From Ottelia alismoides (lineage: Eukaryota > Streptophyta > Magnoliopsida > Alismatales > Hydrocharitaceae): a stretch of DNA of 64,000 bases. The DNA is taken from NCBI GenBank assembly GCA_037367405.1, contig JAZKJV010003370.1, positions 310,001 through 374,000 of the forward strand. Direction: 5' to 3'. Below the pieces are notes generated by a model. It was not told where the DNA came from and did no database searches. It saw nothing but the letters and a program-made list of their open reading frames with translations. Within the stretch, counting starts at the first letter, position 1. Every line of letters starts with the position of its first letter. Positions 11,496 to 22,704 of the stretch are shown here, piece by piece. The position numbers and the translations under genes are program-made.

Positions 11496-11639
11496 TGTAG
11501 AGATAATTATATAGTCTATGTATTGTTTATGTTATTTTTTATGTTCTTGGTTGCACCTTATGTAACTTACCCATGGGTCGTCTCTATATAAGAGAGCCTA
11601 GGGTTCTTTGGAATAAGATGAATAACTATTCCACCAACA
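11496..11639 (+). repeat. 3' LTR of the 9245-11639 copia
   Basis: 144 bp from TGTAGAGATAATTAT to ACCAACA, preceded by the purine tract TAGAGGGGGAG (11485-11495). It contains CTCTATATAAGAGAGCC, the TATA-bearing element shared by family I LTRs. No partner LTR is present. Confidence 0.9.
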
Positions 11640-12920
11640 CAGGAGTTACTTGACTTGGGATTTGTGAGGCCAAGCACTTCACCATTGGGTGCTCCAATTC
11701 TATTTGTTAGGAAGAAGGATGGATCGATAAGATTGTGCATTGATTACAGGAAGTCGAACAAGAGAACGGTGAAGGATCGTTATCCATTGTCACGCATTGA
11801 TGATTTATTTGATTAGCTACAGGGTTCTATGGTGTTTTTGAAGATCGATCTTAGATCTGGCTACCACTAGCTTAGGATTCAAGAGACAGATATTCTGAAG
11901 CCAGCTTTCAGGACCCGAAACGGGCACTAAGAGTTTGTGGTGATGCCATTTGGGCTCACCAATGTCCCTGCAGCATTCATGGACATGATGAACAGGATCT
12001 TCCGTCCATACTTGAATAAGTTTGTGGTAATATTCATTGATGATGTGCTGATATATTCTCAAAATGAATGGGATCGTGTGAATGATCTGAAGATTGTTCT
12101 GGACACATTGCGAGAGCACAAGTTGTATGTCAAGTTGAGTAAGTGTGAGTTATGATTATCTCATGTCTTATTTCTTGGGTATGTTATTTATGGGGCAGGT
12201 ATCGTAGTTGATCCTATTAAGTTTGGGACAGTCATGTCTTTTTTGAAGGCCAAAAGACAGGGGGAGACACTCAGCGGTGTTCGCCCCAATTTATTAACAA
12301 AAAGAAGGTGAGACAGTCATGTCTTGGGAGCAGCCTAAGACAGTCACTCAGATTCGGAGCTTCCTTGGATTAGCGGGCTACTTCAGACACTTTGTCAGCG
12401 TATTTTCACGAGTTGTTCTTCTCTTGACACGATTGATACAGAAGGGAGTCCCTTTAATCTAGGATGATTCATGCAAGTAGGCCTTCAGGACACCAAAAGG
12501 AAATATTGATGACAACGCCCATTCTTGCTCTTCCTTCAGGCATTGAGGATTATGCAGTTTAAATAAATGCTTTAGGAGAAGGTTTTGGAGCAGTATTGAT
12601 GCAACAAGGTCACGTGATCGCATATGCATCAGATCAGTTGAGACCGCATGAGCAGAATTACCCCACCCATGACTTAGAGTTGGCGGCCGGCAGTTGTCTT
12701 TGCCTTGAAGATCTTGCGCCATTATCTTTATGGGGTGAATTTCGAGATTTTCATAGACCACAAGAGCCTGAAATATATCTTTGATCAAAAGAAGTTGAAC
12801 ATGAGACAATGTAGGTGGCTTGAACTACTAAAGGATTATGATTGCACGATCTCTTACCATTCCGATAAGGGAAATTTGGTAGCAGATGCGCTTAGCAGGA
12901 AAGCTCATGCAAAAGGTACG
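11640..12920 (+). pseudogene. gypsy reverse transcriptase and RNase H remnant
   Basis: Opens [30 protein letters not shown], then [49 protein letters not shown] and the catalytic box FIDDVLIYS (YIDD in most relatives). RNase H follows ([66 protein letters not shown]). Stops include two CAG-to-TAG changes (near 11814 and 11868), and there are several frameshifts. A 71-bp foreign insert lies at 12241-12311. The reading frame resumes at 22705 after the solo LTR complex. Confidence 0.93.
12241..12311 (-). mobile_element. 71-bp 5'-truncated LINE 3' end
   Basis: A 71-bp insert inside gypsy RT, flanked by a perfect 14-bp direct repeat GACAGTCATGTCTT (12227-12240 and 12312-12325). The repeat encodes the conserved TVMS of gypsy pol, so it is duplicated target DNA. 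Read on the minus strand, the insert contains TTGTTAATAAATTGGGG and ends in an A-run. That matches the general look of plant LINE 3' ends, and a 14-bp duplication is typical of target-primed reverse transcription. The LINE identity is inference; the insert and duplication are seen directly. Confidence 0.6.
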
Positions 12921-13303
12921 TGTAACATCCAGGACCAAATAAACCCAAATCCGACCCGATTAGGACCCAATTTATCCAATAAAATTATCAATCAATATTA
13001 AATAACCTAAATCGATCAATTGATCGTATATCAAAAGTCGTTCGGGCGAAATCAACCAAAAGTAGGTCGCATCGTAATACATGCCGCAGAAAAGCCGTGA
13101 CACAAATTTGAAAACCGCAAAACAAACCGAGACCAGCCAAAAATCCGATTTGACGAAATAAGATCAACGGTATTGATCGTTCGTCAATCGGAGATCGTTT
13201 GACATTCTAATTTCACAAAATTTAACCCCAAACCAAAATCGTATCTCAAAAATTTCGGACATCCAAACACAATCAAAAGTATATCAATCTTATACTCATT
13301 TTG

Positions 13304-16300
13304 TGTAACATCCGGATACACAAACAAAAACCTAACCAGATTAGGGCCTGAATAATCAAATAAAGTTATTAATTAACGTTAAATAACCTAAATCGATCAA
13401 TTGGTCGTGAATCAAAAGTCGTTCAGGAGAAATTCGGCCATAAATCAGTCGTACCGTAATGTGTGCTGCGGAAAAGCCGTGACGCAAATTCGGAAACTGC
13501 GAAACAAACCTAGACTGTCATTAAATCCGATTCGACGGAACAAGACCAACAGAATCGACCGTTCGTAAATCGGAGGTCCTTTGATATTTTTAAATCACAA
13601 AATTTAATCAAAAATCAAAATCGTATCTCGAAAATTTCGGGCATGCGAAACCGATCTAAAATATATCGATATTATACTCATATTGATCGTCATTTAGAGA
13701 CAAACAAATTAAGATATTGCACGTCGAAATCCGAGGCTTGAGGCGTGAATATGTTTAACTTTAAGGTTGTCAAATAAATAGGTTTTTAAAAAAATTAATT
13801 AAAATTTCTATGTAACACAGACTGCTACTTATCGCTATATAAAAAAAGAATTCAATCACAAAAAATATAAAATAAAAAAATTAATAATGACATCAATATG
13901 CTGATGTCATTAAATATATGCAAAAAAATAATAAATACACCGAGAAGAAGTTTCCAGGAAACTCCCCTCCCACTCCCTTTTCCCCTATTTATTTTGCCTC
14001 TTCTTCCCATTCCAGCATAACCTCCCTTCTCTGCTTTCTTATTTCCCAAAAATCCCAAATTGCTTTTAGCCAAGAGGGAGATCATCATTTTTCCCCTATT
14101 CCAGCAAATCAGAGTCCTGGAGCTTGCAATTGATCGGATTTGCTGCAATAGGCAACATGAAGGAGATCACAATAATAGGTACAATCCTTGGTCTTCTTAT
14201 TTGCTGTGTCATGCATGTATAATCAAACCCCTTATTGCTACCATGTATGTGATTTTACTCTGATCAGTTCACTTTGACGACAAGATTCTGTTGTTATGAG
14301 ATTTCAATTAGAACTACTCTATACCTTTTTAATTTTTTTCTCCAGGAAAACCGAAGCCAGAATGTTCATTATGACAAATGGAATCTTATTGATTTTTTTC
14401 CTACACCGTGAATTGTTTCCTTGCTAGATTATGCATAAAGTTAGAGCTACATAGGGCATTATTATATTTGTTTTCAATATTAGCCAGGGATCTCTATCAA
14501 ACACTAAATAAATTCATGTATTGTAAACCAAATTAGATTCATTTAGAAATTAACTGATCATGGAATCTGGATTTAATTAACATCAATGATATTACAACTA
14601 ATTAGTTATTTTAATTTTTATTGGACCTGTACAAGTGTCAGTTAAACTTAATCCAATATGATGAATAAATTGAAATGCTTAAGTTAGACAATGAATTGAT
14701 TAGCTTGAGCCTTTAAAAAGGGGGTTTCAGTTGAAAATGGTAAAAAACTATAATGAATCCTCACATTGTAAATTATTTTACATTGAGGATATTGTATGAA
14801 AATAAGCTCAATTTATATAGTTCTATTAGTCATAGTTAGTTCAAGATGGAGAGGTTACATCTCATAAAATAAACATTTTAGAGCTTATTCAAGATTTTTT
14901 TGATCTACAACTATTCTATCTCTAAGTTTTCTGGCATAATTGTATTGAAACTTGATTCAGTCTCAGTTTGAAAGAAAAATATAATTTTACAGTACCAGAT
15001 ATTTCAGCAGTTGTAGAACGTACAGGATCTACAAGACTCATTAGTGATGTTATCTTGTTTTCAAAGGAATAATAGACTCTTGTAATAGTTTAACAAAGAT
15101 ATAATCAAATACAGCTTAAGTTGAAGAAAAAAAGAAGGGGGGTGGGTGGGGATTTTGTATTGGAAAGTGTAAACATGGGACCAGCAAAGGAGGGCATATA
15201 TGAAATAATTTTATAATTAGTTATGTTAGACAAATTGATCCCACGAATTCAACACCCTGTTTGTTATAGAAGACCACTCATTGTTGTTGATACAACAAGA
15301 TAAGGAAGGAGTAAGGAGGATGGCCCTACTTCTATTATAGATTCTACAACTTCTTAATGGCCTGTAGAGAAAGGTGCATTGGTTGCCAAGATGAAGAAGT
15401 ATATCATGAAATGGTTAAAGTAAGCAACGGAATTTAGCTCTCCTAGCAAAAGAAAAACGGTTGGAATTATGAAACCACTTATATTTTTCGAGAGACTTTT
15501 CCTTGTCATTATTAATATTGATGTCCTCATTAGAATGTGAATTGAATATGTAACTAAGTAAATCTACATGGTTGATGAGAATCGGTAATGAGAATCAATT
15601 GTGGCAGTCACGGTGACTGTTGCACCTGACCGTGCGAGGGAGCGGTTTCAACTGGGCGGAGGAAAGGAAGCTCAGTTCGGGCAGCGGCAGTCAAGTACGC
15701 GGGTCTGAGATTATAGTCCTTTTACGATTTTTACGCGAGCTCGGAGTTTTTTTACGCCTCATTGGGATCCTGACTTTTGACCAGTCCGCTGACCCTCATT
15801 TTTAGGATACCCATGCAGGGGATCCTCGGTTTTAGTTTTTCGTCAAGCTCATTTGCCCGTACTAGTCAGGTCGGTTTCTAGAGCAACTTTTCTGCAGAAT
15901 CTCTCTCACCCGTTTCTGGAGCGTAGTTTTGGAGTAGACCTTTCCCTCTGTTGGATCGTACTTCCAATAAGAGGGCGAGACGGAAGAGTCTCTTATGAGA
16001 CTTTCTCAACGCTTGAGTTTTGGTTAATGTCCGCCAACAGGCTTGGCGATGCTACATCTGGATTATCTAGGATTACATTTGGAGGAGTTTTAGTTGAACT
16101 CGGATAGTTTTAGTTGGCTAGAGTTGATTATAATTAAGTTAAGTGGATGTGTTGGGACTTAGTTAGGATGTATTACACAACATCGCATGCCTACGGAGGC
16201 ACCCCAACCATAAGACATTATTCACGCCTTAGAGTCATAGTGTAAGGTCACATACAGACCAAGACCACAGAGTATCCACAAGACTTGAAAAGATTGATAG

Positions 16301-17045
16301 AATTGAGAAACGGATTAGAATATTATCTTTTCCATCTTCAATAAACTAAGAATTAAATAAAGCATCACCTCACCAACTCCTTATTAAGATCTAGGACCCG
16401 TTCTCAATGATAAGAAAACAATATATACTCACCGGCCTCAACTACTATAGGAAAACGTTATAAATGGGAAATATTGGGACAATGAGTAATCAGGGGGAAA
16501 CACATGCAAAATAAATTGAAAACCTTTTTCTACGCAGGTAGTGGTAGATTTTGAATTCATAAATGCATGTCTACTTGCTTTCTTTTGAACATATTAAATG
16601 CCTACTTATTTTAATAAGATTTTGGGAAGTACCAGCGCTCATTGATGCCTCTTCTACCTTTCATGTGTGGCATGCAAGCAGCCTGCATCTCAGTAGCTGT
16701 GGATAATTCCTAGCATCCGGGTTTATACCAGACGGTACGGTTACTTTTGTCAGTTTTTTATCAGTTATGATGTAAATGTTTTTCTTTCTCTTTCTATATA
16801 TTTTAGGATATATGTATAACTGTCAGCCACTTTTGTACATTATGTATAAATATGGAAATTAACAAAATACAATGTTGGTGGCACTTGTTGTTGTTGGTTC
16901 TGTGGTTCTTATTTGAATGTGAATGTCATATCCAAACAGCGTAACGCGGAACATTTCCTGTATTTTCATATACTTAATGCGATGTTTAGGGAATGTTGTA
17001 TTACAAATGCAGCGTAAACGGGTGCCCGGATCCTAGGACGTCACA
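13304..17045 (+). repeat. inner solo LTR (long-LTR gypsy family), TSD TTTTG
   Basis: 3742 bp, TGTAACATCCGG...ACGTCACA, inserted in the outer LTR. The host LTR reads ...ACTCATTTTG before it and TTTTGATCGTCG after it, giving an exact 5-bp duplication TTTTG (13299-13303 and 17046-17050). Includes a C/T-rich promoter-proximal zone near 13930-14060, a polypurine stretch at 15126-15151, a GC-rich module (15600-16062) and a stem-loop (16534-16578). ORFs such as 13852-14148 and 15620-16107 are not conserved as frames in other copies. Confidence 0.9.
15600..16062 (+). repeat. GC-rich module of the long LTR, copy 1
   Basis: About 460 bp of GC-rich sequence inside an AT-rich LTR. Landmarks are CTGACCGTGCGAGG, TTTTTACGCGAGCTCG, CGTTGGGATCC and AGAGGGCGAGACGGAAGAG. 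The same module is in all five LTR copies of this window. Confidence 0.85.
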
Positions 17046-17157
17046 TTTTGATCGTCGTTCAGAGACGATCAAATCAAGATATTTCGCAACAGAAAGCAAG
17101 GCCGGAGGCGCGAATGCGATTGATTTTTGTGAGACTTTCAAGAAGTACAAAAATAAG

Positions 17158-19329
17158 TGTCACGACCCGTCCTGCTAACCAGAACGTGACGCGACAGAGA
17201 TCTTTCTGCTTCTTTTCTTTTTCCTCAAAGTACACATCTGGCAATCTCATCAAACATATCATCGTTGTATTTAAAGTTCACATTACAAAGAAGTGTCTTA
17301 CACAAGTTCTATTACATCTCCTTACAAAAACAACATACAGTACAAAAAAAACGAAAACCATCTCCTTCTAATGTATAAGCAGTCATTTCTCCTTCTGGTC
17401 GTGATTCTGTTGATCTGTACATAATTATAATAAAAAGGGATGAGTCTAAACCCATTTATGAGCTTAGACCCCGTGAAAGGATCTCAAGCTTTTTACATAT
17501 AGCTAAAAGTTGAAATATGAGCATCATACCAAAATTTATGCTGAATAATTTGAAATAGCTTGAAAGAGACTTTATGACAGTAATCATATAACAACATGCT
17601 AGTTTTGCAATTGAATACTGAAATCACTTCAAAAGAAGATAAACTGAAACATAATTATCACTATCAAGCTGTTTGCACTAATCACCACTGTCGCTAAGTT
17701 ATCGGTTCATGAACGCTGAAACAAAGCTAAGTCATACGCGCAGACGGTCCCAAAGACCAAAAACACCCTGCATACGACCCAAAGCCTATATGTATACAGA
17801 ATGCGGACCCAAAGTCCTCTTGATACCATATCTAATGGTTTGCCATATCTAATGGCGGTTTCAGGGTCATATCTAATGACATCACCATATCTAATGGCTA
17901 GTTCACGAATTGTATAAAATAGCTACTGTGGTGCTTACTTTCTGATTCTGATTCTTTTCTTGCCACTAATAATCCGTACTCTTGCTAATTCATGCTTATA
18001 ACAGCTAATTCATGAACATAAAACAATCTTGACAAAGCATGCATATTCTGACAACTAGAACTATTAAGAACTTGAAAACCGATCCATATTGCATAGTAAC
18101 TGCACAAAGCATATTTCTTATATAAAAAGCTCAAATCTAAGTAGTGAAACTTATGTTTCGTGTTCCACAAAGAACAAAATGCTTAAAAACGTGCTATCAT
18201 GATAAAACACTTGAAACGACGTCTGAAGTACGTTCTAAAGCCCTGATTTCATATCAATTGTATGGTACTTGCAATTCATATGTAAATGCTTTAGAAAACA
18301 CGATTGCATACTTGCTATTCAAAACCATGCATAAAAACCTAAAGATTATTGCTTTAAAATAGCGCTTGAGAATCCCTCACCTGATCGCTATCTAATTTGA
18401 GTCGGAATCGCCTTCTTTAGTGAATACCCCCTATATCCGTCTTAGATCGAGTACTACGGCTTGACGGCGGACAGAACTTCGTTACGGCTTCTACTGCGCT
18501 CTTGGTCACCGACAGAGCTTCAACGCAACTCCTATCGTGCTCCTCCAGCAACCTCGACGGCCTTGTGGCTCTAAGGTGGTGAGAGGGTGTGGGATTGAGT
18601 GAATGGAATGGGGTGTCATGGGTATATATAGGCCCCCAACCCCTTTACATGTGTGACATGTGTCAACATGTAAGGGAGGCTCTAAGACACATGTTGCCTC
18701 TTTTCCATGTATGAAGACACATGGCAACACTTGCCATTCATGCACCATGGCACATGGCTCATGCATGAGAGAACTTGTTGCACAAGTAAGAGGCTACACT
18801 AGGACACATGTTAGTCTTAGAATGATGACACATGGTACTCTTGGGTTTTGACACTTGTCCTGAATGTATAACAACACGTGTCCCATGATTTACCCTCCAT
18901 GTATCCTACTTTTGCTAACGACGCTTAATTATCACTAATGATAGGTAATTAGTACTAATCACGCTTAATTAGTCTTAATGATGTGATTATGGACTAATGA
19001 GTATAAATCTATAACATTGTGGGCCCTATACTAGTAGTGGCTTCAATTACTTATAAGCTATTGCCACACTTCCATAGATGTGATACTATGTTGGATGCTT
19101 CAAAAATCCATAGAACCTTTTAAAGTCATAATTATTCAAGACGGTCTCTGATTTATACAAAACAAGTTTCAATGAAATCGTTACATCAAGGCGAATCTAT
19201 TGACTGTGTCAAACGTATAGTGTAAATACTATCAATTCAATATTTCCTTGAAATAACACTTGATAACATTCAAAAACATAGTGTAGTCATATTCTACAAA
19301 ACTCACAACTACTCAAAACTCGTATTACA
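17158..19329 (-). repeat. solo LTR of a second LTR-element family, TSD ATAAG
   Basis: 2172 bp, beginning TGTCACGACCCG and ending CGTATTACA on the plus strand, with exact 5-bp duplications ATAAG (17153-17157 and 19330-19334). It splits the outer gypsy-type LTR. Minus orientation is favoured by CCTATATATACCC near 18615-18635 followed by a C-rich untranslated-like stretch on that strand; this is inference. No internal retroelement sequence is present. The element family is not recognised. I read no gene in it. Confidence 0.85.
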
Positions 19330-19355
19330 ATAAGAATTTATATATTATAAAGGGA

Positions 19356-19489
19356 ATGATGTCATTAATGATGATGTCATTGATGACGTCATTAATGATG
19401 ATGTCATTGATGATGTCATTAATGATGATGTCATTGATGACGTCATTAATGATGATGTCATTAGTGACCTCATTATGTTGATGTCATAT
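19356..19489 (+). repeat. 27-bp tandem repeat carrying TGACGTCA sites
   Basis: About 4.5 units of a 27-bp repeat built from GATGATGTCATT and GATGACGTCATTAAT. Perfect bZIP-type palindromes TGACGTCA lie at 19384-19391 and 19438-19445, 54 bp apart, with near-matches (TGATGTCA) between. Other copies of this LTR have only one or two such sites at the matching place (for example near 13880-13915). It lies upstream of the transcription-start zone of the LTR. Confidence 0.85.
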
Positions 19490-21117
19490 ATATATATAAA
19501 GAAGGAAAGAAGAAAAAAGTGATGAGGAAGGTTCAGGAACCTTCCCCTTTCCATCTCCCCCTTCTCCTTATATTTCTAGCCAAGAGAAGGAACCCCTTTC
19601 TTCTTCTCTTAGAATCCTCCTATATTCTCCCCATATTCTGGAGTCCTGTTGAAGCTCAAATTGTTGTAGTAGCAACTGCTCTTTCTCAGAAAATCCAAGG
19701 TCGTACTGCTCTTCCTTGGGTGTTGAAGGTCCCGAACAATCTCCTGAAGTCCTGGAACTTCAGGCACCCTCTGGAGCTACTGTTACTCCTCTAAAACTAC
19801 TGCCATTAAAGAGCTGCTACAGCAGCTTGGTTGTGATGTTGCATGCAAAGTGATTCTCCAACACTTGGAGAATCCAAAGGTAAATCTTGAGACCAATTTC
19901 TTGTTACCGTACATGTACATTCCAATCATTCCTTTGGCATTATATATTGAGTTGGCCCTTGGCATGAAATCATTTCTCAAGTCACTCAAAAATTTTTTTA
20001 AGGATCGGACTGGAAATCTTTCCTGATACCAAGAATTTGGGGGATTGGGAAATATTAAGGATGAGTTGTTAAGCAACTTGAGTTTCTTGGGTCAGTCAAA
20101 ATATTATGGATCACACCTGATCTACTGAAATTGTAAAATTATGATAAAGTTGTTCAAATAAATGTTTAATATGATAATTGAACCTCCTAATCTGAGGTTA
20201 GTAAACTATTTCCTGTGAATCTGGATATAGAGAAGGTTATGGATTATAATGGGTCCTAATTCATAATGAAATATTTTCTTGTGAATATTGATATAGGAAA
20301 TATTGGGGGTATTAATTGTTTCCAAATTCAAATAAGTTGGATAAGCTTTAGACCTTTTCATTCATAAGAATCTTAGATCAACATTATCCCTGTTATCAAT
20401 TGGAAAATGTTATTATAAGATGAGTATTATAAGTTCCAACAGATAAGAACGAAATTGGTGACTCGTATAAATTAGTAGAAACCAAAGATTTAAGACTTAG
20501 AACGAGGATTCAAATTGATAAATGAGTTGTCCTCCAACTTGTTCACCTTTTCTCTTTATTCCTCAATGACACCCTTTTATTTCCTATCATTAGTATATTA
20601 AGTGCTCTTGAATGCGGAAAAAATATATACGTAGGCAATATCTGTGCAGATATATATAATTTACTTATAAATTTTCTTAACACAAATCTGTATATTTCTA
20701 CATTTTTGGACATCTTTACTATGATTTGTATATTTCTTCAAAATTTCAAATAGTCATTTGGGAAGAGAGGGCCATATCATGCCATTTACTTCCAACAATC
20801 TGCTTTCTACCTCTACATGGTTGGATAGTCAAGTTAATTAATGGTTTGACCCAGTTTAATCAGAGTTTTGAAGGGTTTTAAGAGACTTGTCAAGAAAGAC
20901 AGAAGTTGTGAGCTAAATCAAATAACAAAGAACAAAGTGCTCTAAATTTCTCACTCTAAAGTGCAATAGATCATTTAATGCTATGGAAAGTTGAGTTATA
21001 GAACAATGAGATAGTGTACCCAACAATTAGTCCATTAGTTGAAAGTCAAAAATTAAGTACTAGAATATAATAGCCATCGATCTCATGTGAAAAGACGATT
21101 TCGTAAGCATAATTTTG

Positions 21118-21575
21118 TGTCGATCATGGTGACTTTTACACTTCATCGTGCGAGGGTGCGGTGACCCTCAACTGGGTGGGAGATAGTAAGCTCAGTTTGG
21201 ACAGCGACCGCCAAGTGTGCAGGTCTAGGATCCCAGTCTTTTCATGGTTTTTACGCAAGCTCGCAGTGTTTTTATGCCTCGTTGGGATCTCGACTTTTGA
21301 CCAGCTACGCTGACCCTCTGTTTTGGGATACCCATACGGGAGATCCTCGATTGTAGTTTTTCGTATGAGCTCGTCTACCCGTATCGATCGGGTCCATCCA
21401 GAGTGACTTTTCCGAAAAGTCTCTCACCTGTCTTAGTGGTGTAGTTTTGGAGTAGACGTATCCCTCTATTGAACCACACTTCCAATTAGAGGGCGAGACG
21501 GAAGAGTATCTTAGGAGACTTCCTCACCGCTTGAGCTTTGGTTACTTTTTCGTCAATAGACTTGGTAATGCTACA
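21118..21575 (+). repeat. GC-rich module of the long LTR, copy 2
   Basis: Same landmarks as the module at 15600. It is followed near 21885-21960 by a second shared block (CATGCCTACGGAGGCACCCC) also seen near 16190 and 31225. Confidence 0.85.
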
Positions 21576-22197
21576 TCTGAATCCTCTATGGCTACATCTG
21601 AATCATCTAAGGTTACATCTGAAACAGTTACAGTTGAATGTTGGATGAGTTACAGTTGAGCTTGAATGGGTTATAATAGAATTTGACTAGAGTTAAAGAT
21701 CAATTATAAGTTGTATTGGCTAAAGTTGACTATAATTAAGTTGGATGCAGAATCATTAATTACAATCAACTATCAATCATCAATCATCGACAATCGATCG
21801 GATCTTACAGTTACTACTCCGAGGGTTAGGATAAGTCAGTGGACGTGTTGGAAACTTAGTTAGGATGCATTACACCCCACCCGCATGCCTACGGAGGCAC
21901 CCCAACCCTAAGGTACACTTCACGCCTTAGAGTCATAGTGTGAGGTCACACAAAGACCAAGACCACAGACTATCCACTAGACTTGCGAAGTTAGATAAAA
22001 TCAAGAATCAGTTCTGGAACTCATCAATACCATCATTAAGAATCCATGAACATGATCTCCAAAGGTCACATAGTTAACAATAGTTTTTAAGGTCATCATT
22101 TAAAATATGAAATATATATATATATATATACACAGGATTATAAGGGAATGGGTGAACTTGGAGCATTCTTTCAGGGTAGCTTGAAAATCTTTTTCAT

Positions 22198-22243
22198 AGC
22201 AAGTAGTTATAAATTTTTAGCTATTTATGCCTTACTACTTGCT
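22198..22243 (+). promoter_or_regulatory. conserved stem-loop near the end of the long LTR
   Basis: AGCAAGTAGT at 22198-22207 pairs with ACTACTTGCT at 22234-22243 (10 perfect base pairs, 26-nt loop). The same stem occurs at 29618-29659, 16534-16578 and, inverted, 46934-46975. It lies about 460 bp before the LTR end, so it would be in the RNA. Confidence 0.7.
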
Positions 22244-22704
22244 TCTTTTGCAATCACCTTAAATGCCTGCTTGTTTTAATAAATTTTCGGAATGTACCAG
22301 CGCCCGTTGACGTTTTTCTTGTTTCCTATCATGTGTGGCAGGTAAGGCGCATGTACTGCAGTAGTGGTAGATGACTCCTGACACCCGAGTATATACCAGA
22401 CGGTAAAATTGTTCATTTTTTGGTTCAGGTTTTGTACAGTACTTTTCTTTGTCTTATTTTTTGGACATGAAAGCATTATAGATAAATTTTGTCACATGTA
22501 ATGCTATATGGAAATGAATAAAATGAATTGGTGGCAGTTATTGTTGTTGGTTATGTGGTTATTTAAATTATTGATTATGAATGTCAAATGCAAGTATCAA
22601 ACACGAAAAAAAATTTCCCGCATTTTTATGTGTCTTGTGCGATCTTTAACGAATAAAATATCGCGATGTGTTGTAAACGGTACCCGGATCCTCGGGGGTT
22701 CACA

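Larger units (their letters stand above)
9245..11639 (+). mobile_element. copia family I fragment, 3' half with 3' LTR
   Basis: 5'-truncated copia element: integrase C-terminus, RT, RNase H, polypurine tract and 3' LTR (11496-11639). Its right end abuts a gypsy RT reading frame exactly, so it was inserted in the gypsy element in the same orientation. Its left end is lost near 9245. Family I membership rests on protein similarity to copia B and on the shared LTR start TGTAGAGATA. Confidence 0.9.
12921..22704 (+). repeat. outer solo LTR of the long-LTR gypsy family, interrupted twice
   Basis: Begins TGTAACATCC at 12921 and ends GGGGGTTCACA at 22704. Flanks are GTACG (12916-12920) and GTACA (22705-22709), a 5-bp target duplication with one G-to-A change. 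It is split in gypsy pol, which reads in frame across the empty site. Without its two insertions (13304-17045 plus TSD, 17158-19329 plus TSD) it is about 3.86 kb. Parts: 12921-13303, 17051-17157, 19335-22704. With no internal region between LTRs it is a solo LTR, the usual product of recombination between the two LTRs of one element. Confidence 0.88.

Noticed and set aside
17158..19329. Host gene with exons (many short ORFs, TATATATA)
   Set aside because: TG...CA ends with exact 5-bp duplications mark it as a solo LTR; no frame resembles a known protein.
19356..19489. CRISPR-like array
   Set aside because: The 27-bp units are contiguous without spacers, in a plant LTR.
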